A DNA stretch of 64,000 nt. Source: Stakelama flava (GTDB taxonomy: Bacteria > Pseudomonadota > Alphaproteobacteria > Sphingomonadales > Sphingomonadaceae). Positions 35,794-44,168 of this stretch are shown one piece after another (the stretch's first letter is position 1; each line of letters begins with the position of its first letter). Location of the stretch: assembly GCF_019351405.1 (NCBI RefSeq), contig NZ_JAHWZX010000004.1, positions 186,001-250,000 of the forward strand, read 5' to 3'. Made by a program: the position numbers and the translations under genes. The notes under the pieces were generated by a model. The model saw only the letters and a program-made list of their open reading frames with translations, did no database searches and was not told where the DNA came from.

Positions 35794-36481
35794 CGGCGAT
35801 CACATCCCAGTTTACCGTCCCGGAAACCCCATCGATCCGCCGGACGTCGCTTGCCCGCCACATCCGCCACGGTCGGGCGGTATAGTCCGGCGCGAAGAAG
35901 CGGCCTTCCACCCAGGCGGGGCGATCGATGATTTCACTGATCCGATAGCGTTTTTCGAATTGGCGCGACAGACGCAGCAGCATCGGTTTGCCCGCATGCC
36001 CTTCGGTCAGGCGCAAAAACGACGTCACGCGAGCGATTACGGTTTCGCGTGACGGCCGCGCGGTGCAATCGTCGCTGAAATCCAATGCCAGGGCAGCGGG
36101 CAGGGCATCGCCGGTGCGCGGCACCGTGCGTACGAAATTGGCCGCTTGCGCTGCTGCAGGGCTGCACAGGGAAAAGACGTGCACCGCGCCGCGCGGCATG
36201 TCCACCGCCTCAAGTGCGGCCCAGTTGTCGGCGAATCGCGTGTCGCGGCGATCCGCGCCGATCGTCGCGCGCACATAGGCGAAATCGGCCCCCTGCGCGC
36301 GGACCACGAACCAGTCGATCACGCCGTTCGCGCCGGTCACGTCAACCCCCTGAAGCGTATATGCGTCGCGTGCGGGATGCCAGCGGGTGGCGTAGAACGC
36401 GGCTGCCAGCGCAACCGCGCCGAACAGAATCGTAACCGCGCACGCAATCGTCAGCCGCCGCCGGAACGCATCGCTCACCAT
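35783..36481 (-). CDS. GH25-family lysozyme-like protein lacking the catalytic Glu
   Basis: The 232-residue protein has an N-terminal membrane anchor (about 10-30) and a GH25 barrel: GVDVTGANGVIDW (45-57, with Asp47), FAYVRATIGADRRD, HVFSLCSPAAAQAANF and DGVSGTVNWDV. GH25 muramidases use an Asp-x-Glu pair on one strand; here the strand reads LALDFSDD, so Asp134 is present but Ser136 stands where Glu is expected. It may be inactive or use another acid. It is 3 nt downstream of UPF0262 and overlaps cdd. Confidence 0.82.
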   Translation of the reverse strand: MVSDAFRRRLTIACAVTILFGAVALAAAFYATRWHPARDAYTLQGVDVTGANGVIDWFVVRAQGADFAYVRATIGADRRDTRFADNWAALEAVDMPRGAVHVFSLCSPAAAQAANFVRTVPRTGDALPAALALDFSDDCTARPSRETVIARVTSFLRLTEGHAGKPMLLRLSRQFEKRYRISEIIDRPAWVEGRFFAPDYTARPWRMWRASDVRRIDGVSGTVNWDVIADDR

Positions 36482-36484
36482 GGC

Positions 36485-36967
36485 TCAACCCTTGATGTGC
36501 AGGACGCAGATCAGCGTGAAAAGCCGCCGCGCGGTGGCGAAATCGACCGTGATTTTGCCCGATAGCCGCTCACGCAGCAATTCCGCCGCTTCGTTGTGGA
36601 TTCCGCGACGCGCCATGTCGATCGTTTCGATCTGTTGGGGACCGGCCTTGCGGACTGCCTGATAATAGCTGTCGCATATGCTGAAATAATCGCGGATCGG
36701 GCGCCGGAAACGTGCAAGCCCCAGCACCAGCGTTTCGAGATGCCGGTCATCCGCGCGCAGAATGTCGATGGCGAGCCGCCCCTCCTCCACGCGCAACTTC
36801 ACCTTATAGGGTCCGGCATAGCCGTCGGGATGTTTGCGCTGCGGTTCGAAATGATTTTCTTCGAGCAGGTCGAAGATCGCGATTCGCCGTTCCTGCTCGA
36901 TATCGGCGCTGCGCCATAATATCGTGCCCTCGTCGAGCGTAACGTCGATGATCCTGGGATCGGCCAT
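36485..36967 (-). CDS. UPF0262 family protein
   Basis: The 160-residue protein matches the alphaproteobacterial UPF0262 family: ERRIAIFDLLEENHFEP, GPYKVKLRVEEGRLAIDI, FRRPIRDYFSICDSYYQAVR and RGIHNEAAELLRERL. Function is unknown. It is divergent from dnaB (123 nt between) and heads the UPF0262-GH25-cdd-dcd group. The ATG at 36967 gives the family N-terminus. Confidence 0.92.
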   Translation of the reverse strand: MADPRIIDVTLDEGTILWRSADIEQERRIAIFDLLEENHFEPQRKHPDGYAGPYKVKLRVEEGRLAIDILRADDRHLETLVLGLARFRRPIRDYFSICDSYYQAVRKAGPQQIETIDMARRGIHNEAAELLRERLSGKITVDFATARRLFTLICVLHIKG

Positions 36968-37090
36968 GCGGTGAGCGATGCCGATTTTGCGCGCTGATGG
37001 CAACGGGCGAAGCACGCGCCCCCGTTTTCCACAGCCACTTTGTCGCAATCGCGCTTGAGCGGCGCTGCCCGTTCTGAAAAGAGGCTGGAT

Positions 37091-38605
37091 ATGGCAACGA
37101 ACCCCAGCAACGATACCGAATCCGCCGAAGCAATCCGGCTGCCCGCGAATGTGGAGGCGGAGGCCGCGCTGCTGGGCGCGATGATGATCGACAACCGGCT
37201 TGCCGACGAGATTATCGATACGCTTGATGCCGAGCATTTCTTCGAACCTGTACATGCCCGCATTTATGGCAAGATTCGCGAACTTCGCGTTGCCGATATG
37301 CTCGCCAATCCGGTCACGTTGCGCCCGCTGTTCACCGACGATGCGGGGATGAAGGCGCTGGGCGGCCCTGCCTATCTGGCGCAGCTTACCGGGAGCGGCG
37401 CGGGGCTGATCGGTGCGCGGCAATTCGCGAAGCAGATTTACGATCTCGCTATGTTGCGCGCGCTGGTGACGGTGGGGCGCACGCTGGTCGAACGCGCGAT
37501 GGACACCAGCGAAACGGTCGATCCGCGCGCGCAGATCGAAAATGCCGAAGAGCTGCTGTATGAAGTGGCGGGCGAAGGCAATACGACCAATCAGGTCAAA
37601 TCGTTCAGCGAAGCCAGCAAGATGGCGATCCGCATGGCGGACAAGGCGCTTAATTCGGGCGGCAATCTGTCGGGGATTACCACGGGCCTCGACAGCGTGA
37701 ATGCCAAGATCGGCGGCATGCATCATTCGGACCTTATGATCCTTGCCGGACGGCCTGGCATGGGCAAGACGTCGCTGGCGACCAACATCGCGTATAATGC
37801 TGCGCGCCGGTGGATGGACGATATGGCCGCCGGAGTGCCGCCCGAAAAATCGGTTGGCGCGAAAACCGCCTTTTTCAGCCTGGAAATGTCGGCGGACCAG
37901 CTGGCGACGCGTATCCTTGCCGAACAATCGCGGATCAGTTCAGAAAATCTGCGCATGGGCAAGATCAGCAAGGCGGAATTCGCTCGCCTTGCCGATGCGG
38001 CGGCTGACCTGAACGATCTGCCGCTGTATATCGACGACACGGCGGGCCTGACGATCAGCGGCCTGCACACACGCGTGCGGCGGCTGAAGCGCAAGCTGGG
38101 CGATGAACTGGGCCTGGTGGTTGTCGATTATCTGCAACTTCTGCAGGGCTCGGGCAGGGCGCAGGACAATCGCGTGAACGAGATTTCCGAAATCTCACGC
38201 GGGTTGAAGACGCTGGCCAAGGACATGAACGTTCCGGTCATGGCGCTGTCGCAGCTCAGCCGCGCGGTCGAACAGCGTGAGGACAAGCGCCCGCAGCTTT
38301 CCGACCTTCGCGAATCGGGATCGATCGAACAGGACGCCGATATCGTGATGTTCGTGTTTCGTGAGGATTACTACATGGCGGCGAAAGAGCCGAAACTGCC
38401 GCAGGAAGGCGACGACGCCCGTGTGTTCGAAGACCATACCAAATGGGCGATGGACATGCAGCGCGTCGACGGTCTGGCCGAACTGATCGTCGCCAAACAG
38501 CGCCACGGCGCGACGGGCAAGGTGATCCTGCGCTTCGAATCGGAGATTACGCGGTTCAGCGACTATGCCGGCCATGATTATGGCGGGTATGACATGGGGG
38601 AGTGA
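37091..38605 (+). CDS. dnaB: replicative DNA helicase DnaB
   Basis: DnaB is the hexameric 5'-3' helicase at the replication fork. The 504-residue protein has the N-terminal helical domain (about 15-120: NVEAEAALLGAMMIDN) and a RecA-like motor (about 185-500). The motor has Walker A GRPGMGKTS, the Walker B region VVVDYLQLLQG, and the conserved QLSRAVEQREDKRPQLSDLR. The length is slightly above E. coli DnaB (471) with a small insertion after Walker A (MDDMAAGVPPEKSVG), usual in alphaproteobacteria. The ATG at 37091 fits the family start. Confidence 0.97.
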   Translation: MATNPSNDTESAEAIRLPANVEAEAALLGAMMIDNRLADEIIDTLDAEHFFEPVHARIYGKIRELRVADMLANPVTLRPLFTDDAGMKALGGPAYLAQLTGSGAGLIGARQFAKQIYDLAMLRALVTVGRTLVERAMDTSETVDPRAQIENAEELLYEVAGEGNTTNQVKSFSEASKMAIRMADKALNSGGNLSGITTGLDSVNAKIGGMHHSDLMILAGRPGMGKTSLATNIAYNAARRWMDDMAAGVPPEKSVGAKTAFFSLEMSADQLATRILAEQSRISSENLRMGKISKAEFARLADAAADLNDLPLYIDDTAGLTISGLHTRVRRLKRKLGDELGLVVVDYLQLLQGSGRAQDNRVNEISEISRGLKTLAKDMNVPVMALSQLSRAVEQREDKRPQLSDLRESGSIEQDADIVMFVFREDYYMAAKEPKLPQEGDDARVFEDHTKWAMDMQRVDGLAELIVAKQRHGATGKVILRFESEITRFSDYAGHDYGGYDMGE

Positions 38606-38664
38606 GGCGGCTTTTCCGGGATGCTTCGATCGCGATGACGATTGCGCCGCCTCCTCGTAGTTGA

Positions 38665-39432
38665 TCAGAACATCGGTTGTTCGGGGTCGCCGTCGGGAAT
38701 GGGTGTGTGGATGCCGCATTCGGTCTTGTCCCAGCCGCTCCAGCGGCCCGAACGCGGGTCGTCGCCCGGCTTCACCTTGCTGGTGCATGGTGCGCAGCCG
38801 ATCGAGGGGTAGCCTTGCGCTTCGAGCGGGTGGCGGGGCAGGTCGTGCGCTTCGAAATAGGCGTCGATATCCGCTTTTACCCAGTCGATCAGCGGATTGA
38901 CCTTCAGCCGGTCGCCATCGAGTTCGAAGCGCGGCAGGGCAGCGCGGGTCGATGACTGGAACGCCTTTCGCCCGGTGATGCTGGCATCGAGGGGAGCAAG
39001 TGCCTTTTCCAGCGGCGCGACCTTGCGGATGGCGCAGCAGCCGTCGGGATCATAGGACCAGCGCAACCCGTTTTCGTCGCGCGCGGCGAGTTCTTCCGCA
39101 TCGGGGATGAGGATTTGCAGGTTGGTGAGGCCGAGCCGTTCGACCAGCAAATCGCGATAGGCCAGCGTTTCGGGAAAATGCTTGCCAGTATTGAGGAACA
39201 GCACCGGGATCGCCGGGTCGGCTTTCGCGACCAAATGCAGCAGTACGGCGGATTCCGCACCGAACGACGATACCACGGCGACATCGCCCAGCATCGCATC
39301 GCCCATTACCGCCTTCAGCATTTCTTGCGTATCCCGGCCGCGGAACAGATTGTTGAGGCGGTGCGCATCGGCAGCGGTAAAGCGCGGCGCGACGTCAAGC
39401 CGGTCGATCCTGCGCGCGGTCGCTTCAGCCAT
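38665..39432 (-). CDS. cysH: phosphoadenylyl/adenylyl-sulfate reductase, [4Fe-4S] type
   Basis: The enzyme reduces activated sulfate (APS or PAPS) to sulfite. The 255-residue protein has SSFGAESAVLLHL, the P-loop-like NTGKHFPETL, and the iron-sulfur Cys pairs Cys132-Cys133 and Cys213-x2-Cys216. Catalytic Cys239 lies in ECGIH. The second Cys pair marks the [4Fe-4S] class that mostly uses APS. The ATG at 39432 lies inside the DUF934 gene end (8-nt overlap). It is the last gene of the sulfite block, convergent with dnaB. Confidence 0.95.
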   Translation of the reverse strand: MAEATARRIDRLDVAPRFTAADAHRLNNLFRGRDTQEMLKAVMGDAMLGDVAVVSSFGAESAVLLHLVAKADPAIPVLFLNTGKHFPETLAYRDLLVERLGLTNLQILIPDAEELAARDENGLRWSYDPDGCCAIRKVAPLEKALAPLDASITGRKAFQSSTRAALPRFELDGDRLKVNPLIDWVKADIDAYFEAHDLPRHPLEAQGYPSIGCAPCTSKVKPGDDPRSGRWSGWDKTECGIHTPIPDGDPEQPMF

Positions 39433-39850
39433 GACGCAATTTCCACACCGGCGTGCGCGCATCGGCCGCGGGCTGATAGACATGGTCATAGCGGTCGAGC
39501 GCGCGGCCAAGCACCGCTTCGTCGACCTCTGCCGCGGGCGCGAAACTATCAAAACCGCAGCGGCGCATGAACGGAATCTGATCGACCAGCACATCGCCTT
39601 CGGCGCGTAGTTCGCCGCCATATCCCGCTTCACGCAGGATGCGCGCGGTCGAATAGCCGCGCCCGTCACGGAAGGTCGGAAAGCTGATTTCGATCAGCCG
39701 GATACGGGAAAGATGGGGAAGCAGCGAACGGACATCCTCCCCCGATTCGATGCGCACCGCGCCAGCGTTCGACTGGCCCAGAAAGGCGTCGAGCGTCACC
39801 GCCGGTTCATCATGCGGAGCATCATCGCGGAAATGCAGGAAATCAGCCAT
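39425..39850 (-). CDS. DUF934 family protein of the sulfite-reductase operon
   Basis: The 141-residue protein has the DUF934 core (LIEISFPTFRDGRGYSTARI and LVDQIPFMRRCGFDSF). The family nearly always sits between cysI and cysH; an accessory role in sulfite reduction, perhaps as an electron-transfer partner, is suspected but not established. It overlaps both neighbours by 8 nt, so its translation is coupled to them. Confidence 0.9.
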   Translation of the reverse strand: MADFLHFRDDAPHDEPAVTLDAFLGQSNAGAVRIESGEDVRSLLPHLSRIRLIEISFPTFRDGRGYSTARILREAGYGGELRAEGDVLVDQIPFMRRCGFDSFAPAAEVDEAVLGRALDRYDHVYQPAADARTPVWKLRHG

Positions 39851-41474
39851 AAAGCGCCTCCTTGAACGGCTCCATGCCGACGCGGCGATAGGTATCGACG
39901 AAGCGTTCGCCCTCGGTACGGGCGTTCAGATAGACATCAGTCACCTTTTCCACCGCATCGACAATGCCCGCTTCATCGAAACCGGGGCCGGTAATCTTTG
40001 CCAGGCTGACATCCTCCGCTCCCGATCCGCCAAGCAGAAGCTGGTAATTCTCGGTGCCTTTCCGGTCGACGCCCAGAATGCCGATATGACCGGCATGGTG
40101 ATGGCCGCAGGCATTGATGCAACCCGAAATCTTCAGCTTTAATTCGCCCAGTTCGCGCTGGCGCTTCGCATCGCTGAAGCGTTTGGCGATTTTCTGCGCC
40201 ACGGGGATCGATCGGGCATTGGCAAGGCTGCAATAATCCAGCCCCGGACACGCGATGATATCGCTGATCAGGTCGAGATTGGCCTCGGCCAGTCCGGCTT
40301 TGCTCAGGCGCTGCCACAGTGCGTATAGGTCAGCCTTTTTCACATGCGGCAATACGATGTTCTGGGCATGGGTGACGCGCAGTTCATCGAAGCTGTAGCG
40401 CTCGGCAAGCCCGGCCATCACGTCCATCTGATCCGCCGAGGCATCGCCGGGGATGCCGCCCACGGGTTTCAGGCTGATCGTCACCAGCGCATAGCCCGAT
40501 TGCTTATGCGCTTTTACGTTCTGGTCGACCCAGACGGCGAAGTCCGGATCGCTGCGATCGACCTCGTCCGGCGCATTCGCATCGAAGGCGGGAGGCGCGA
40601 AATAACCGGCGATCCGTTCGAACTCGGCGAGCGGCGGATCGATGTCGAGCGTTTCCATCGCGGCGAATTCTTCCTCGACCTGACGGGCATATTCCTCCGC
40701 GCCAAGATCGTTGACCAGGATCTTGATCCGCGCCTTGTACATATTGTCGCGGCGGCCGTGTCGGTTATAGACGCGAAGGCAGGCCTCCAGATAACTCAGC
40801 AAGTTAGTAACCGGCACGAAGTCCTTGATTTCCTTGCCGATGATAGGTGTACGACCCATGCCGCCACCGGCATAGATGCGCGCCCCGAATGTGCCGTCGC
40901 GCTCGACAATCTGAATGCCGATATCGTGCAGGCGCATCGCCGCGCGATCTTCGTCCGATGCGATCACCGCGAATTTAAATTTGCGCGGCAAATAACTGAA
41001 TTCAGGGTGAAAAGTCGACCATTGACGAAGTAGTTCGGCCCAGGGGCGCGGATCCGTCACTTCGTCAGCGGCGGCACCTGCGAACTGATCCGATGAAATA
41101 TTGCGGATGCAATTGCCGCTCGTCTGAATTGCATGCATCTCTACCGTGGCAAGATCGGCAAGGATATCAGGTGCTTCCGACAGTTTTATCCAGTTATATT
41201 GCAGGTTCTGCCGAGTGGTAAAGTGGCCGTATCCGCGATCATATTCGCGCGCGATTCTGGCCAGCATCCGCATCTGGCGGCCATCAAGCGTGCCATAGGG
41301 AATTGCCACGCGCAGCATATAGGCGTGGAGTTGCAGGTACAGGCCGTTCATCAGCCGCAGCGGCTTGAACTGGTCTTCGGTCAACGCGCCCGAAAGGCGG
41401 CGCTCCACCTGATCGCGGAACTCGGCGACGCGGGTGTCTACGATATTCTGGTCATATTGGTCGTAACGATACAT
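39843..41474 (-). CDS. cysI: nitrite/sulfite reductase (hemoprotein subunit)
   Basis: The 543-residue protein has two ferredoxin-like half domains and the siroheme/[4Fe-4S] domains. The four cluster Cys lie in CPGLDYC and CINACGHHH. It reduces sulfite to sulfide using six electrons. The ATG at 41474 fits the family start; an upstream ATG would overlap DUF2849. Position next to cysH, cobA and DUF934 favours sulfite over nitrite. Only one nt separates it from DUF2849. Confidence 0.94.
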   Translation of the reverse strand: MYRYDQYDQNIVDTRVAEFRDQVERRLSGALTEDQFKPLRLMNGLYLQLHAYMLRVAIPYGTLDGRQMRMLARIAREYDRGYGHFTTRQNLQYNWIKLSEAPDILADLATVEMHAIQTSGNCIRNISSDQFAGAAADEVTDPRPWAELLRQWSTFHPEFSYLPRKFKFAVIASDEDRAAMRLHDIGIQIVERDGTFGARIYAGGGMGRTPIIGKEIKDFVPVTNLLSYLEACLRVYNRHGRRDNMYKARIKILVNDLGAEEYARQVEEEFAAMETLDIDPPLAEFERIAGYFAPPAFDANAPDEVDRSDPDFAVWVDQNVKAHKQSGYALVTISLKPVGGIPGDASADQMDVMAGLAERYSFDELRVTHAQNIVLPHVKKADLYALWQRLSKAGLAEANLDLISDIIACPGLDYCSLANARSIPVAQKIAKRFSDAKRQRELGELKLKISGCINACGHHHAGHIGILGVDRKGTENYQLLLGGSGAEDVSLAKITGPGFDEAGIVDAVEKVTDVYLNARTEGERFVDTYRRVGMEPFKEALYG

Positions 41475-41475
41475 T

Positions 41476-41772
41476 TCAGAGTACCCGGTTGGCCGCATCG
41501 GGATCGGCGGGTTTCAGGGTAAGGTCGGGGCGCACGGTAGGACCGAGCGCGCGCACACGGTCCTTGATATGCGCGGGCCGCGGTCCGCTATCCGACTGTT
41601 CGCCATCGATGACATAGGGCGAATTGACGCGACGCGCGCCCTCTTCGGCATGGGCGATCGCTTCGCCCTGATCGCCGACATCGGCCGCATCCTCGACATG
41701 ACGCGACCAGCCGCTGCCGGTCCACCACACGACATCGCCGGTCGCAAGATCGTTTCCGGTCAGAATCTTCAC
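41476..41772 (-). CDS. DUF2849 family protein
   Basis: The 98-residue reading begins at a GTG (VKILTGNDLATGDVVWW) that overlaps the cobA stop as GTGA. The DUF2849 core is WxxSxxDA-like: GWSRHVEDAADV and then PYVIDGE. The function is unknown; the gene is a constant member of cobA-cysI clusters in alphaproteobacteria. The GTG is preferred because longer readings run antisense-like through cobA. Confidence 0.85.
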   Translation of the reverse strand: MKILTGNDLATGDVVWWTGSGWSRHVEDAADVGDQGEAIAHAEEGARRVNSPYVIDGEQSDSGPRPAHIKDRVRALGPTVRPDLTLKPADPDAANRVL

Positions 41773-42557
41773 GCCATCGCCTCCGCAACATTGGCCCAGC
41801 GGGTGAGCTTGTCCTGCGCATCGCTCAGCATCACCACTTCGCCCACCACGATGATCGCGGGGCTTTTCACATTCTCCTGAGCCACCATCGCGCCCAGATC
41901 GGCAAGCAGGGTGCGGATGGCGCGCGCACCCTCCAGCGTACCGCGTTCGAGCACCGCAACCGGCATGTCGGGCGCGACCCCATCGGACATCAGCTTTTCG
42001 GCGATATCGGCGGCGGTGGCGACGCCCATATAGATGACGAGCGTGCGACCCTTGCCCGCAAGGCCGGACCAGTCCTGTTCGGACAATCCCTTGCATTGGC
42101 CCGCGACGAAAGAAACCGCGCTGGACCAGTCGCGATGGGTAAGCGGGAGCCGCGCCTCCGCCGCGCAGCCGAGAGCTGCCGACACGCCGGGGATTACTTC
42201 CACCGCGACACCGGCCGATCGTGCAGCATCAACCTCTTCGCCGCCGCGCCCGAAAATGAACGGGTCGCCGCCCTTTAACCGGACGACGGTGGCCCCACCG
42301 CGCGCGCGTTCGATCAGCAGGGCGTTGATGCCATCTTGTGGCAAGGTGTGGCGCGCGCGCTTCTTTGCCACCGAAATCCGTTCAGCGTCGGGCGAGGCAA
42401 GGCCGAGGACGCGCGGGTCGACCAAACCGTCATGAACGACGATGTCGGCCGCCGCGATCGCCTTTGTCGCGCGCACGGTGAGCAGATCGGGACTGCCGGG
42501 TCCGGCGCCGATCAGGATGATGCGCCCCGATGCGGGGATGGGATATTCAGGAGCCAT
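41769..42557 (-). CDS. cobA: uroporphyrinogen-III C-methyltransferase
   Basis: This SAM-dependent enzyme makes precorrin-2, the precursor of siroheme. The 262-residue protein has the family signatures LIGAGPGSPDLLTVRA (14-29), VVRLKGGDPFIFGRGGEE and PGVSAALGCAAEARLPLTHR. It supplies siroheme to CysI in the same operon. It lacks the CysG dehydrogenase/chelatase half, so those steps must be elsewhere. It is the first gene of the block. Confidence 0.95.
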   Translation of the reverse strand: MAPEYPIPASGRIILIGAGPGSPDLLTVRATKAIAAADIVVHDGLVDPRVLGLASPDAERISVAKKRARHTLPQDGINALLIERARGGATVVRLKGGDPFIFGRGGEEVDAARSAGVAVEVIPGVSAALGCAAEARLPLTHRDWSSAVSFVAGQCKGLSEQDWSGLAGKGRTLVIYMGVATAADIAEKLMSDGVAPDMPVAVLERGTLEGARAIRTLLADLGAMVAQENVKSPAIIVVGEVVMLSDAQDKLTRWANVAEAMA

Positions 42558-42650
42558 GGTGCAAAGATGCGCATCGCGCGGCCCGGTCGCAATCGACGGT
42601 TCCTTTGGCGCGGCCTAGCGAAACTATGCGGCGGCGCGGCGGATGCCCCG

Positions 42651-44069
42651 TCAGACGGCGTCGCGAAGCCCCACACCGATCGTCGCGCGCGCCTGATCCG
42701 CCTCGTTCGACACCACCGGATAGGCGCAATAGTCCGCGGCATACAGCGCGCTTGGCCGATGATTACCCGACCAGCCGATGCCGCCGAACGGCGCGGCCGA
42801 GGAAGCACCGTTGGTCGGCCGATTCCAGTTGACGATACCGGCACGGATATTCGCCCAGAACTGTTCGAACAATTTCGGGTCCTGGCTGATCAGCGACGCC
42901 GAAAGGCCGTAACGGGTGCGGTTCGCCTCGACGATCGCTTCCTCGAAGGTATCGGTGCGAACGACCTGAAGGATCGGTCCGAATAATTCGATGTCGGGCC
43001 GGTCGCTTGCCTCGGTCATGTCGATCAGGCCGGGGGTGAGGAAGGGCAGATCGCCGTTCGGGCGCGCCATGTGCAGCAGCGGCCGGCCGCCGCGCGTCGA
43101 GAGCGCCAGAAAGCTTTCGGTCAGCATGTCAGCGGTGTCGTTGTCGATCACCGGGCCCATGAACGGCTGCGGGTCGGCATGGGGGTGGTCGACGATGATC
43201 CGCCGGATAAGCGTTTCCAGTTCGCCGAGCAGAGGTTCATACAATTGCTTGTCGACGATCAGGCGCCGACCGGCGGTGCAGCGCTGTCCCGCGGTGGTGA
43301 AGGCCGATTGGACGATCAGCACCGCCGCCGATTTCAGGTCGGGTGTCTTCCACACCACGATGGGGTTGTTGCCACCCATTTCGAGCGCGAGAATCTTTTC
43401 GGGTTGTTCGGCGAACTGGCGATTGAGCGCGATTCCCGTGCGCGCCGACCCGGTGAACAACAGCCCGTCGATATCGGGATGGCCCGACAAGGCCTTGCCT
43501 TCTTCCGGTCCGCCGAGCAGCAGGCGGACGCACCCTTCAGGCACCCCGGCTTCATGGAGGCAGCGGACGAGAAACGCACCGGTCGCGGGCGTTTTTTCCG
43601 ACGGTTTGAATATCACCGCATTGCCCGCGATCAGCGCGGGGACGATATGCCCGTTGGGCAGATGCGCTGGGAAATTATACGGGCCGAGCACCGCGAGCAC
43701 GCCGTGCGGTTTGTGGCGAAGCGCCATGCGCGTATTCATCGGCGCATCCAGCCGACGCTGGCCGGTGCGTTCGGAATAGGCGGCGACCGAGATATCGACC
43801 TTGTTGACCACCGAATCCACTTCGGTGCGCGCTTCCCATAGCGGCTTTCCGGTTTCGCGCGCGATGGTGTCGGTGAAATCGTCATGCCGGGCGCGCACGG
43901 TATTGGCGAAGCGGCGAAGCGTTTCGATGCGATAGGTTACCGGCTTGGCAGCCCATTCCGCCCAGCTTTCGCGCGCTGTTGCGACTTCGGCATCGACATC
44001 GCCCGCAACCCCGCGCCAGAATTCAGCGCCGGTCGCCGGTTCGAAGGAAATCAGTTCTGCTCCGGTCAT
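42651..44069 (-). CDS. astD: succinylglutamate-semialdehyde dehydrogenase
   Basis: AstD oxidises N-succinylglutamate semialdehyde with NAD in arginine catabolism (AST pathway). The 472-residue ALDH has the catalytic Glu in LEMGGNNP and catalytic Cys in TAGQRCTAGRRL, and the AstD-type HKPHGVLAVLGPYNFPAHLPN and NWNRPTNGASSAAPFGG. The ATG at 44069 fits the family. No astA, astB, astC or astE is adjacent in this window. Confidence 0.92.
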   Translation of the reverse strand: MTGAELISFEPATGAEFWRGVAGDVDAEVATARESWAEWAAKPVTYRIETLRRFANTVRARHDDFTDTIARETGKPLWEARTEVDSVVNKVDISVAAYSERTGQRRLDAPMNTRMALRHKPHGVLAVLGPYNFPAHLPNGHIVPALIAGNAVIFKPSEKTPATGAFLVRCLHEAGVPEGCVRLLLGGPEEGKALSGHPDIDGLLFTGSARTGIALNRQFAEQPEKILALEMGGNNPIVVWKTPDLKSAAVLIVQSAFTTAGQRCTAGRRLIVDKQLYEPLLGELETLIRRIIVDHPHADPQPFMGPVIDNDTADMLTESFLALSTRGGRPLLHMARPNGDLPFLTPGLIDMTEASDRPDIELFGPILQVVRTDTFEEAIVEANRTRYGLSASLISQDPKLFEQFWANIRAGIVNWNRPTNGASSAAPFGGIGWSGNHRPSALYAADYCAYPVVSNEADQARATIGVGLRDAV

Positions 44070-44168
44070 CCTTCTCTTTCTTAACAAACGCTTCACCAGG
44101 CGCGAAGCACAGGTCTTGCCCGATCGGCGCGCGCTTTTCCACTCCCGATCGGTTCAGATGCCGTTCGT

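Noticed and set aside
38604..38653. GAGGCGGC/GCCGCCTC arms between dnaB and cysH
   Set aside because: The loop is 34 nt and no T tract follows on either strand, so it is not called a terminator.
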